Of a stretch of DNA of 64,000 nt, positions 47,058 through 58,797 are shown piece by piece. A program made the translations under genes and the position numbers. Under the pieces are notes generated by a model that was not told where the DNA came from, made no database searches, and worked only from the letters and a program-made list of their open reading frames with translations. The stretch is from Myrica gale (Eukaryota; Streptophyta; Magnoliopsida; Fagales; Myricaceae), in assembly GCA_963930655.1 (NCBI GenBank), contig OZ005617.1:14722068-14786067 (forward strand), in the 5' to 3' direction. How positions within the stretch are numbered: position 1 is the first letter of the stretch; every line of letters starts with the position of its first letter.

Positions 47058-47690
47058 ATGATTACACTGGCAGCATCTCTTTTGAAAAATACATATGGCT
47101 CATTGTGACCAAATTTTGTTAAAATTTCGTCCCTATGTTCATTTATAGTCTCTTTAGATAAAAGTAAACAGTAGATATTATATGAATTTACCACTTATAG
47201 GAAGATGAATATTTGAATTATATTTTCAAATTTCTGTTTAAATTCAAAAAAAAAAAATCAAAAGCTATTGAAAATATCGAAATTTTCAGTGGAATAGTCT
47301 TGTCCTTAGGTTAGGTTTAAACGTTAAAAAGACTTTAAGAATTAAGAAAGAGTTTATTAAAAATATTTAGATAACTTTAACCCCGTTTAAACCTAACTTC
47401 ATTGTCATTGGACATTCATGCTAAAGTACAGTTAGTCGTCCTCTAAAACAACTATAACGTTCCAAAATGCAAGTTTGGTACCTAATTTTTGGTTTTACTG
47501 TGAAATTGCTTTTCTTCGGATATATATAATCCTTACGATTTTTTCCCTCCGAGTTTACAAAAAAAATCCATTGTACCTTATTTGTACATTGGGCTCTTGA
47601 CTCAATGGAAAGATTAACTCATCCAGCTACGATTACAAGGATAAATTTAGACACTTACGCCATGACAAAAATTGAGAAATATCAAGATTT
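47058..47690. other. AT-rich spacer
   Basis: I see nothing that can be supported here. Confidence 0.4.
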
Positions 47691-47693
47691 ACA

Positions 47694-49114
47694 CAGCGTT
47701 TGGCAAACTGCAATTTTAATAAAATGGTAACTTTTAAAAAAAAAATTTGGTTTTTCAAACACGTGTAAAATTTTGAAGCTACAAATTTAATTTAGGACTA
47801 AAATGTCCCTCAAATTAGACTACAAAATGTCCGTTTTGACCTCATCCACATTTAAATGCTGAAACGTAGAGTAGGGGTAATTTCGACCGAGAGACATGAA
47901 GTGGGTCCCAGAGATTTATTCCTTATGCTGAAAATTACTGAATTGGGCAAGGTTGACTTCCGTAATAAGGCATAGTTGGTGGGCATATTTGTCTTTTTCA
48001 CCAACTCCAGAAGACAGGGTCTGCAACTCTGACACCTGTAGTAGTGTGAATCAACGAAAAAACGGACGTTTTACGCGGTTGACTCTGAACAGGGGAAAAA
48101 ACGTCATCATCTTCACAATAACGTTCATTTCCCCCTCCTCTTCTTCCCCTTCACCCCAACGTCGTCTTCTCAGCCCCAGCTCAATTTTGCCCTTGCTTCT
48201 CACCTCTATCACCCAAGTCAAATCGTACGTTGTCACAAAGCAGGGAATCCAAGCAAATCAAGATCACCATTTTGAAATTTATCCATGTGTAGTCCAATAT
48301 GTCATTCCTTGTCAGAGGAGTTGAGGCAATCGACTGTTGTACCTGATATTATGAAGCGATCTCTTGCGAAAATAGGCCAGTCGCTCAACCGTGGAAACTC
48401 CATTATGATATGCAGTGATCTTCGTGGTTCCAGCCATTCACGAAGTTTCGTCACCACCTCAGCTACGACACTGATTACCCGCAGATATGCTCGCCTCCAG
48501 TTTAGTCCTAGCCTTTGGCGAGGACATATAAGAATTATGTAAGGTGGTTCTTTCTTTGCCCATTACGCGTGGTTAGTATATTTGTTTTACAAAAACTTTA
48601 TGCTTTTGATATGTACATGTGTTTAATGTGACAGATGTATACATGAATTCCCAAAAATTCTACAAGACCACTGCGGGGGGTTTATTTGGGTTGATGAGGT
48701 CGACGAACAGAGTCACGGTCGTATGGGCCATGGTCGTCGTCAGACAGTTGGCCACCGAGGAATGGAAGAGTGGTGGATTTACTTTGGATGTTGCGGGTGT
48801 GGAGTTATCGTGTGTGCAAGTATGATGTTTTTGTTTATTATGATAGTCATTATAGTATTTTTCAGTAGACTACTCGCGTTTATTCGGTATGCGTATGAGC
48901 GAATGTTCAACCTTTATCCTCACTAAAGTTATAAAATACATGTTTTTATGTACATGATTTAATTTGATTCTTATGTTTTCGTTTAAAACAAGAATTAAAA
49001 ATAATATAATACGTATTACGTAGAGCATTTATCAACTTTATGCAATCATAAGTTAAGGAAAATTGAAAAAAGTTAAAAAAAATTCCAAAGTTGCAAACCA
49101 CAAACACGTCCGGC
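47694..49114. repeat. Possible TIR element around a GRF-like fragment
   Basis: The left edge GCGTTTGGCAAACTGCAATT resembles, in inverse orientation, the right edge around AGTTGCAAACCACAAACACG; both are followed inward by A/T runs with GTAACTTTT/AAAAAGTTAA. The target duplication was not found. If real, the element would enclose the gene-like pieces at 48150-48926. Confidence 0.3.
48285..48926 (+). pseudogene. GRF-zinc-finger-like gene fragment with C-terminal membrane helix
   Basis: Downstream of a GT near 48539 and an AG at 48636, one frame reads CIHEFPKILQDHCGGFIWVD. This recalls the C...CGFF.W.D half of plant GRF-type zinc fingers. It continues to a hydrophobic stretch ASMMFLFIMIVIIVFFSRLL and a stop at 48926. 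Plant GRF proteins often have this finger-plus-helix layout. The first half of the finger is not readable in a single frame, so this is a fragment or decayed copy. The similarity is weak and was judged by eye. Confidence 0.35.
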
Positions 49115-50228
49115 AAAGGCTTACAGGAAAGTTCTCAAGTCGCAATTAACGGTCTTTTATTTATTTTTATTTTTTATGGAAATAAAAAAACACAACAAAT
49201 TACATACATCCCAAAATAACAACCCATGCAATCATTACTCTACCAAAATTTTCAACATATCGAAACACACTTCAAAATTTTATCATTTTTTCATCGATTC
49301 CAAAATTACCTAAATTTTAACACCAACAACAAAATTTTAATAAAATTTTACCAGAATTTTGAAATCAAACGCCCTGTTAGATTTACACACATAGGGTAAG
49401 ATTTTAATGTACACCCATTATGTGGTATTTGCCGGATCCAGATTTTTTATAATATCTTACCCAAATTACATAGTACAATTTAGAGATATATAGACGTTGA
49501 CCCTATTATTAGGTTAATGATATTCGAAACTTTACATGGACAATATTCAATAGTGTAAAGTCCACATATTATATATATATATATATAAGTTTGCAGAACT
49601 AATTAATTTATATATATTAAATTTTTTATTCGAGATTAAATATTATTAATGATGAAAATTATTACGTAACATTCTAAAAATAAATAAAAATGTTGGGAAA
49701 TTGTACGTAAAATTGCAAAAGCAAAATCAATTTTAAAAAACCAAAGAAAAAAAAATTGAAAATAAAGAAAAACATAAAAATGATCAAAATAGTTAGAAAA
49801 TATAAAAAATGTAGAAAAAATATAAAACATATTTTAGGAAGTTCAATAAATTGAAAAATGTAAAAATTAATTTGCAAAAAAATAGGAAAAAATTATAAAT
49901 ATAAATATAAAATAACTTACAAATTAATAAAAAATATAAAAACTTGAAACCAAAATTGGGCAACATTCCTCAACACGTCCAAAATAATAAAAAATTCATC
50001 AAACAAATATAAATAAATATATAAAAGTTAAAAGAGATTGATAAAATTAAAATCTGGGAAATTTAGCAAAAAATTTTAAAAATTAAGAAAGTATATAAAT
50101 TAAAAAATTATTAAAATATAGAAAAATTATTAAGACAATTTTCTACGTGGGTGGTGTGCGGTCACGGCGTGAGTTTCCATTAATGCAGCGTGGTCGTGTC
50201 ACTAAATTGTGTGGCCCAAAGTTTTGCA
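49115..50228. other. Very AT-rich spacer
   Basis: The region is poly-A/T-rich with TA repeats near 49570-49590. The stretch 49180-49380 has the style of the dispersed CTCT/AAATTTT MITEs but has no clear ends. There is no gene. Confidence 0.4.
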
Positions 50229-50237
50229 AATTAATTT

Positions 50238-50626
50238 GGGGAAAATATATTTTTCACCCACAAACTACCGGGTTAATGATACATTGTACCCCAAATTATC
50301 ATCTTCAAGACTGCACCCTCAAACTATTAATGTTAGACACTTTGCACTTTAAACTACCAATTTTAACACATTACACCCTCCAACTACTAATATTAAACAC
50401 TTTGCACCCTCCATTTGACAATAGTACTCTTGAGAAATTAATAAATTTACAACAATATCTTTACTATATACAAAATGATTCAAGGACATTATCTTTATTT
50501 TAGTTTCAAAAAAAGGGTGCAAAGTGTAAAAAATTGGTAGTTAGCAGGTAATGTATTAAAATTGGTAGTTTAGGGTGTAAAGTACAAAACCTATGGTAGT
50601 TTGTGGATGAAAAATATATTTTTCCT
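50238..50626. mobile_element. MULE-type MITE (389 bp)
   Basis: The ends GGGGAAAATATATTTTTCAC and GAAAAATATATTTTTCCT are inverted, with arms continuing as CCCACAAACTACC/GGTAGTTTGTGGA and AACTACCAATTTTAACACAT with its complement. Identical 9-bp flanks AATTAATTT lie at 50229-50237 and 50627-50635. Confidence 0.85.
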
Positions 50627-50635
50627 AATTAATTT

Positions 50636-52215
50636 TCTATTTTATATTTTATAGAATCTCCAAAATGTACTTTTTTTTTTAAATTCTTCTAGTTTCTTTT
50701 CATATTTTTATAAATATTTTGGATACTTTTTATATTAATTTTCTATAGTTTTAAGTTATTTTTGTATTGTTATTATTTTTTAATGATTTTTGTAAATATT
50801 TTTTTTACTTTTTTATTTTAAATATGTCACTAGATTTTTATCTATTTAGATTATTTCGCAATAATTTTGAAAATTATTATATTTTCTGAATATTCTTAGA
50901 TTTTGGCTTTGATAATTTATAATTTACGTTGTAATTTATAGCAATTAGTTAGTTTTACGAATTTATTTTTATACAAATTTCCTGATTTCTAATTTTGGTT
51001 TTAATTTATACTTTACGAATATTTATTTGTTATTTTGATATTTTCTAATAATTTTTATTATATTTCTTTATTTTTAATTATTTTTAAAATATATTAAAAA
51101 TTAAACAAAGGAGTTCAAATTTAACTTACCAAACATACGGTTATTCTAAAACTTATTTTAATCTTAAAAATTTTAAAATTTAATTTAAATCAAAATCTAA
51201 ACCTAACTCGTTTCTAATTGGGCGAGTAATTTTATAAAAATAATAGAGTTCAAAGGTTGTGTTTGATACATAAAATTTTACACTTCCTAAAATTTTAATA
51301 CAATAAAAATTACAATATAATATCTCTCTTCCTATCACATCATTATTTTTTACTATAATAAATATTAAAATTCATCTCTCTCTTCACCTTTTCACCAAAT
51401 CTAATACCCTAAAAGTTTAACCTCCCTAAAATTTTAACACTCAAACACAAATTTAACTAACCAAGGTTATGTTCGTTTTCATAATATTTGTAGAATGTTG
51501 AGTGTTTTGTGAATTTTTAGGTGAGGTTGGAGGTATGTTGGTGTTTGTGTAATAGTTGGTGATGTGTAAAAAAAATAATGATGTTTTTTTAAGGTTGTTT
51601 GTATATTATTTTTATTGGGATGAGTGAAGAAGATAAAATGTAAAATAATATTATTTATAATATTTATTATAAATTCGAATTGATTTTTTATTTTTATTAT
51701 AATATAACTATTAAAAAAAGAAAATGACAAAAAAATTAATAATAAGGTAAAAAAAAGATGAGAAGAAACTGAAAAAAAAAACAAAAAAAGCAAAAAGCAA
51801 AAGAAGACAAACCAAGGAAAACATGTGTGATATGTGATGCAGTTAAAAAATCGTGAACGCCGACAAGGGACGAAGCGCCTGACAAGCTGATGCAGGTATG
51901 ACAGGTGAGGGGGACAAAAATGCGGTAGGGCATTTAATGGTAGGATGCAATTACCGTATCGCCCTCAACCAAGCAATAGAGTTGGATTATGCAGCGGTGG
52001 TATTTTGTCAATTCACACATCCGAATGATTAATGATATGCAGGTGTGAAGTCACAATGTTTTTAAAATTTCGGGTTTATCCTTCAGTATTTATTTCCTCA
52101 AAACACTACCTGAGGTTATATTAGTAATTGTGCATAAATTTGATGTAAAAACGGAGAAGAATTTCTACATCTTCCGGAGAATGCGTTGTTCGCCGAACAT
52201 GACCTCTTGGTGGAT
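50636..52215. other. AT-rich spacer containing one MITE copy
   Basis: 51252-51450 is a copy of the dispersed MITE family (GGTTGTGTTTGATAC ... AACACTCAAACACAAA, with TCTCTCTTCACCTTTTCACC inside). The rest is A/T-rich without gene evidence. Minus-strand frames at 51479-51793 are low-complexity Phe/Ile-rich artefacts. Confidence 0.45.
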
Positions 52216-52216
52216 T

Positions 52217-52414
52217 CAGGCTGCGTTTGCGACCATAATATTTCCCAAAATTTTATCTCTCTCCTAATAAAATACTCCAATATAATCTCTCTCTACTATA
52301 AAAAATATAAAAAATTACAAAAAATATAAAAAATTACCTCTCTCTTCACCTTTTCACTAAACCCAATACCAACACATATTCTCATACCAAAAATATTACA
52401 ACACAAACACAACC
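52217..52414. repeat. MITE, GGCTGCGTTTG family
   Basis: It begins GGCTGCGTTTGCGACC and ends AACACAAACACAACC, flanked by TCA on both sides. The interior is nearly the same as the 34510 copy (TCTCTCTTCACCTTTTCACT, then AAACCCAATACCAACACATAT). Confidence 0.65.
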
Positions 52415-52457
52415 TCAGAATCCTTAAAAAACGTTGAAACCGAACATGACCCAAATA

Positions 52458-52712
52458 GGCAAAAGTTATTGTGTGATTGAGGTTATTGTGTGAGTGTATG
52501 AGTGGACGGATGAGATTAGAAGTTGAGAAATCTAATGCCTGAGAAAACGCCACGTCATTTAATGAACCCGACCCACTAACCCGACCCGCAAAACCGACCC
52601 GGTTTCATTAAATGATGTGACATTTTTTCAGCCATTAGATTTCTCAACTTTTAATCTCACCTGTCCACTCACACACTCACACCATAACCTCACTCACACA
52701 ATAACCATGGCC
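52458..52712. mobile_element. Fold-back MITE upstream of SEC61A (255 bp)
   Basis: The ends GGC(AAAA/CATG)GTTATTGTGTGA are inverted, and the arms of ~110 bp share GAGAAATCTAATG/CATTAGATTTCTC and CATTTAATGAA/TTCATTAAATG. Identical 10-bp flanks GACCCAAATA lie at 52448-52457 and 52713-52722. It ends about 175 bp before the first G-box of SEC61A. Confidence 0.8.
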
Positions 52713-52885
52713 GACCCAAATATCCTATTATTCTAAAACTAATTATTTAAATCTTAAAAATTTAAATCAAAACCTAACCCCGTTTCGAATTGGGCGAGTA
52801 ATTTTATAACCGGAGACTATTTCAACTGCCGGCGAAGGACGATTTCAAATTTTGTAGTCGGTCAAACATGGCGTCTCCTCCTATC

Positions 52886-52951
52886 CACGTGACTTTCAGT
52901 TCACACGTGTAGTCAATATTCGATCGGCTACCGTGGCCTCTGAGCCACGTG
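52886..52951 (+). promoter_or_regulatory. Three CACGTG G-boxes upstream of SEC61A
   Basis: CACGTG occurs at 52886-52891, 52904-52909 and 52946-52951, shortly before the inferred transcript start near 53000. G-box cores bind plant bZIP and bHLH factors. ER-stress bZIPs use related ACGT cores, so ER-stress control would make sense for a translocon gene, but that is inference. Confidence 0.55.
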
Positions 52952-52999
52952 TATCCTCTTACATCTCTTAGGCCCTCCCAGCACTAAAACCCTCGCCTT

Positions 53000-54138
53000 C
53001 CCCTTAATACTCTTTCAGATCCTGTCGCTCTCGGAGCGAATTCTCGGAGAAATATAGAGGGAACCACCGGTGGCGGTACTTTGTTCTCTTGAAGTTGATT
53101 TCAATCTGATAGATCTTTGGTTGGTTTCTCAACCTGAAACTCTCCCCAACACTCTAATTTCATCCAAGACTTTAGATCTGTTAGATTTTATGTTCGTGTA
53201 TGCATGAATGTATATTGGTGTTCGGTGTGTGCGTATGTCTATAGGTATATGCGAACACGCATACATATGTGTGACAGATCGAAATTTCATGCATAAGTTT
53301 GTCTCGGTCTGACAGTGTGGGTGATATTCTGTGAATTTAGTATCTCGTGTCTTTCGATGGTAATCTGTTGACATGCACGTGTTGGTGCTCTTTCTGTGTC
53401 GCTCTCTCTACAGTAAATTGCTCCTTAATTTTTCTTGTGGATTTTTACTTGTAAATTCTGTTAGGCTCTTTCGGTTGTCTGCGACGCGATTTCCTCTTGA
53501 ATGCAATCAGTTCCATCCTGAAGAAGTGGATGATTGGTTTCAAGGTGTTTTTGCCCTCGTATAATCTTTTTAGACACGTTGTAGGGTCCGTAAATTTTGG
53601 TTTTCTTTTATCTCCTGTTGTGTCAATTGTTGAAATAAGATATGAAAGAGCATACTTCTGGTTATTTGATAAATTGACACTTTTGTAGGGTCTTGTTTAG
53701 CTAGCTTTTCCTGAAAGCCGGTATCATATTCAGGAAAGTCTTTGGAGAATTATTATCGTCTTTTCTAAAGGCAGTTCTGATTTCTTTTATGCGTCTATAA
53801 TTTGTTTTGGTGTGCACGGATATGTGTATTACTTCCTTTTTTGTTTATTATTTTGTTCTCCTTAGGCACCAGAGGCCATTTCAACGACAGGGTGTGGTCT
53901 TTTCTAACAAAGGCAACTATTTGGTTGTATTCTTTTGTCTATTTCTCAACGAAGTAATGGTTTGGACTGCAGTTGTCATTGGAATCAAGAAGTTTAGTCT
54001 AAATATTGATGTCATTACTTGGATCAGCTGCTTTCATTTGAATCAGAAACATTGGTGTTAATATAGATTACATGCAGACTGCAGTAGTTGTTTTGTCTTC
54101 TATGTTGAAATTAGCTTATTCATTTAGTGGCTGTGCAG
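53000..54138 (+). other. SEC61A 5' leader exon and leader intron
   Basis: A leader exon seems to begin near 53000 (CCCTTAATACTCTTTCAG onward). A ~1-kb intron follows and ends at TGTGCAG (54133-54139), after which a short leader reaches the ATG at 54169. Long leader introns are common in plant housekeeping genes. The donor position is uncertain. The interior has no other gene evidence. Confidence 0.5.
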
Positions 54139-54168
54139 GTTGGATTGACCTAGTTTGGACAAAATAAG

Positions 54169-57100
54169 ATGGGAGGAGGATTTAGAGTGCTTCATTTGGT
54201 CAGACCATTTCTATCATTTCTGCCTGAAGTTCAGAATGCCGATAGGAAAATTCCATTCAGAGAGAAGGTCATCTATACGGTGATCGCTCTTTTCATTTTC
54301 TTGGTATGCAGTCAGCTCCCTCTGTACGGCATACACTCTACAACTGGGGCAGATCCATTCTACTGGATGCGTGTTATTCTTGCCTCGAACCGTGGGACTG
54401 TCATGGAACTTGGAATCACCCCAATTGTGACTTCTGGGCTGGTGATGCAACTCCTTGCTGGGTCAAAGATCATTGAAGTGGACAACAATGTACGCGAGGA
54501 TCGTGCCCTCTTGTAAGATATTTTGAGACTAAGTAGTGTGTGAAGGCTTATATTTATTTCCTTATTATCCCTATAATTCGGGTACTAGTTCTGTTGGCAG
54601 ACATTCAGATTATTGTAATAGATGTGTGGGTTCTGTGCTGAGTAGTCAGTTTTGTATGCGTTTTCTTTCATATACGGTGTTTTAATTGATCTGGTCTCTT
54701 GAGCATGGTGTTTTTTGATTATGAAAGCTTGTGTGTTCTGATTATGAAAGCTTTTGTCTTTCCTGTACTGTTCCCCCCATAGCATTAAGCTGTTTTTTTT
54801 ACCCCCCCCCCCTTACTGTAACTGGATTGTACAGCTTGTACTTTATGTTTGACATGATAATTTTGTCCTTTTCCTTTCCAGAAATGGTGCTCAGAAGTTA
54901 CTTGGCATCCTGATAGCTGTGGGTGAGGCCGTTGCATATGTTCTCTCGGGGATGTATGGTAGTGTTGGCCAACTGGGAGTGGGAAATGCCATTCTTATTA
55001 TCATTCAGCTCTGCTTTGCCGGAATCATTGTGATATGTTTAGATGAACTTCTTCAGAAAGGATATGGTTTAGGATCTGGAATTTCCCTTTTCATAGCAAC
55101 CAATATCTGGTGAGTGTTTCAATCTCCTTTTGAGTGTACAGTCAATAGTAGTTTTCAATACTAGGCACTAAGGGTTCATTGCCTGATGGTCATGGGTAAC
55201 TTGGCAGTTGAGTTGATCTCTGGAGATCAGTAGTTACTTTTTTGTCGATGTGAATTTCTTGTTTTTGAACATTGGAAAGTTCTGTTATTCTTTTGCAGTG
55301 AAACAATTATCTGGAAAGCATTTAGTCCCACTACCATCAACAGTGGACGGGGAGCTGAATTTGAGGGGGCAGTTATTGCATTATTCCATCTGCTGATAAC
55401 TCGAGCGGACAAAGTTCGCGCTCTTCGTGAGGCATTTTATCGGCAGAATCTTCCAAATGTGACAAACCTGCTTGCCACAGTCTTGGTCTTCCTCATTGTA
55501 ATCTACTTTCAAGGTTTCCGTGTGGTTTTGCCCGTCAGATCAAAGAATGCGAGGGGACAACAGGGTTCATATCCAATCAAGCTGTTTTATACCTCCAACA
55601 TGCCCATAATTCTGCATTCTGCACTTGTGTCTAATCTTTACTTCATCTCCCAGGTACTGTTGTTTTGTTGCTTATAACCACAAGTTGTTCTTCACTTATA
55701 TTTTGAGCAATTTATATATTTTTTTCATGTGTTTGTACAGTTGCTATACAGGAAGTATAGTGGAAATTTTCTGGTGAATCTTTTGGGTAAATGGAAGGAA
55801 TCTGAATATTCAAGCGGCCAATCTATACCTGTTGGTGGGCTTGCATATTATATCACGGCACCATCAAGGTAATAAAGAAATTTTATATTATCGAGATTGC
55901 TTTGTGTTATATGCAGTACCTTTCATACATACTTGAATACAACGTAACATCTATGATATGATATGGACAGCTAAATGATCAAGATGGAGGGTGAGGTTTT
56001 GGATTTGAAATCACTTGATTTTTATGTGACTTACCGATAAATATACAATACACACATGATGCAGCATCTATTCTCAAAATGTGGATATGATGAAATAATG
56101 GTACTTTAATTAATTCCCTCACTAAGAGATATTATATGGATTATAAGTGTACACACTCATCCAGTCTGCCTATAAGGCCTTTAGATTTAAAGCTTCTTAA
56201 TTAAGAAATAAAAAAGCCCTGGAAATTTTTGTATTAATAAAGCTTCCTACAGAACATTTAAAAAATAAAGGACTTCATACAAACACAACATTATTGAAGT
56301 CCCGTGCAAGATAACATCTTTTAATTAATGAGATGTTATTACATGGTAAGCGCCTATTAAGTACTTTTTAGATGAGAGAAAGGACCTCCCCATTTTAACG
56401 ATAAAGATAACTTTCTTTAGAGGGATAACTTAAACTGCTTGATGTTATTATTAGATGCAGTAATTAATTAATAACTTCATAAATGAGGAAAGGAAGGCCC
56501 CATTTTGACTATATATATTACTTTCTTATAAGGATAAGTTAAATTGCTTGATGTTTTATACTTATATGCAGTGGTTTTGAAAAAGCTTACCTCTGTCTAT
56601 TAGCTGAAACATAGTAATGTTGACTTTTTTCATTTTTTTCGTTCAAAAATCCTAGTTCAAGCTCTATAAATCTCTCAGCTTATTCGCTGCCCTTATTCCA
56701 TGTTATGAATATGCAAGAAAGCTACTTTCTCTTGGCGTACCTATTATTGTTATAATTTCTCCTCTGTCACATTTTTACATAGTACTCTAAATATTGTTTA
56801 TATCATTGAAAATTGGAAATAGCCTCTCTTAGAGCTGTTAGCTTAGTTCAAAATTTGAATTTAGCTGTCTTTGTAACCAGTGGGTTTGGGATGTACATCC
56901 TTATCATTCATGTATTTGTCGGTGGAAGGAAGGTCTCATTTGAGCTAGAATTCGTTGGCTAATATAGATATATCCTTAATGTCCAGTGCTAAGTTCCAAT
57001 TCAGAAGATACATAATATGGTCAAAAAGCGTAAAAATGAACAAACAGAAGGATAATTTAAAAGCAGTAAATAACAAAGGATTCATCAGGAACTTAATACA

Positions 57101-58797
57101 TGTTTGACATCCGAACCCAGTTGTTGTATGTGACTCTTATTTTGCAGTATATAAATCATGTTCCTAAAACGATTAAATTGCTTCTTTATGGTCACAGAGT
57201 CCAAAGGAGGAATCTATACTTAGCTTGCAAGTTATGTGTGCTAGTGCTACTTGCCTTGTTGATATTGACATATGCTCATTGATATGATCCTACCTTACTC
57301 TGCAGCTTAGCTGATATGGCAGCCAATCCTTTTCATGCGCTATTCTATCTAGCCTTTATGTTGGGTGCTTGTGCGTTATTCTCAAAAACTTGGATTGAAG
57401 TTTCTGGATCATCTGCTAGAGATGTTGCCAAGCAGCTCAAGGTAAGAATTCGTTTTTGGTATAAGTTCTCATCTCCTGAAACGATAGAGCTAGACGAAGA
57501 TGGAATTCTAGGCATTCTGAAATTGAAAGTGGTTGTAGGTTATGGGATATAAACTATCTTGTTGAATCGGTCCTGTAATGCCATTGAAATGGTTGTGTTT
57601 ATACTGCATGTATTGAATATTTGGCTTCGGGAGAAAATTTATCTTCCTACTTGGATACATCTCTTCTATAATATATGCAAGTGTGAGAGCTTCTCCAAAA
57701 AAATTTCTGTACGGACAGTTTGTAAATAAATAATAGGTTTGCGACTCTTTGAGCAATCTAAGAAAAATAGGGCGACAACTTTCACTTCAGAGAATCTAAT
57801 CCTATGCTTTTAGAACATGTAAAGTTTGCAAAGCATCTAATTTGTGGCACACTGGTCCCACATGGTGTCTCAGTTTTTCTAACATTTCAAGGCTACTTGC
57901 TAGATCCCTGTTTTTATCTTTCAACCCAAGAAGCTTGAAATTTGAATCACAAATTGAGGTGGTCTTTTGCGTTACCAAGTGTCTTTTAAGTACTTTTCAT
58001 TCTGTTCATGGTTGATGAGATTGCTCTCTTGCACCCCCTCCACTTTTCCCCACTCCTACCCATACTATTGCCTTTCTGCAGGTGAGTCTTAGTTGGGAGC
58101 TGGAACTCTCAAGTCCTCCCTGAGTGTCTTAGGAAAAACAGCTAAATCTAAGCAAAATGAAAGTTGAATGACTACAGTATTTTTTGGCCTCCTGTTCAGT
58201 CAGAGACATTTTGATCATTGAAATGCTGATTTGATGCATGAGCTTGCAATTATAAAATTGTAGTTGCTGTTTTATAGGTCGTGAACTCCTCAATTAGGAT
58301 TTGAACGTGAGTAGCATGTATGACATGATGGACTTGCTCTGTTGTCTCCAGCATGCATCTGGTCTGACTTTTGAACTGGATGCCTTTTAGCTTTAATTAT
58401 CTTTAATTATCATATGATAATATCCTTATCATTATAGCAGTATAGCACCACTTCGTTCAGTCCTATGCATCTGATTCATGAATGAGCTGCAAAGTGTAGT
58501 TATAAGCTGTAAAATCTGGCGACGCGTCATTTTAGATGCTTTCTGCTGAGTTTGCAGGAACAACAAATGGTGATGCCTGGGCATCGTGAGTCAAACTTAC
58601 AGAAGGAGCTGAACCGCTACATACCCACTGCTGCTGCATTTGGAGGCATGTGCATTGGGGCATTGACAGTGTTGGCAGATTTTATGGGGGCGATTGGTTC
58701 AGGGACTGGGATTCTACTTGCTGTAACAATCATTTACCAGTACTTTGAAACATTCGAGAAGGAAAGAGCCAGTGAACTTGGCTTCTTTGGTTTCTAA
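54169..58797 (+). CDS. SEC61A: SEC61 alpha, ER protein-conducting channel subunit
   Basis: This is the pore-forming subunit of the ER translocon, which passes or inserts nascent secretory and membrane proteins. Six coding exons: 54169-54512, 54882-55109, 55299-55653, 55741-55868, 57306-57441 and 58558-58797 (1,431 nt, 476 residues, the usual length, all GT/AG). It starts [20 protein letters not shown]. Family blocks include [67 protein letters not shown] and [20 protein letters not shown]. The C-terminal helices include [20 protein letters not shown] and the ending SELGFFGF. Ten membrane segments are expected. I see no breaks. Intron 4 (1.4 kb) and intron 5 (1.1 kb) contain no recognised genes. 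Confidence 0.97.

Noticed and set aside
51479-51933. Minus-strand frames as genes
   Set aside because: The translations are Phe/Ile/Leu runs from AT-rich DNA, with no start context, splice pattern or family motif.
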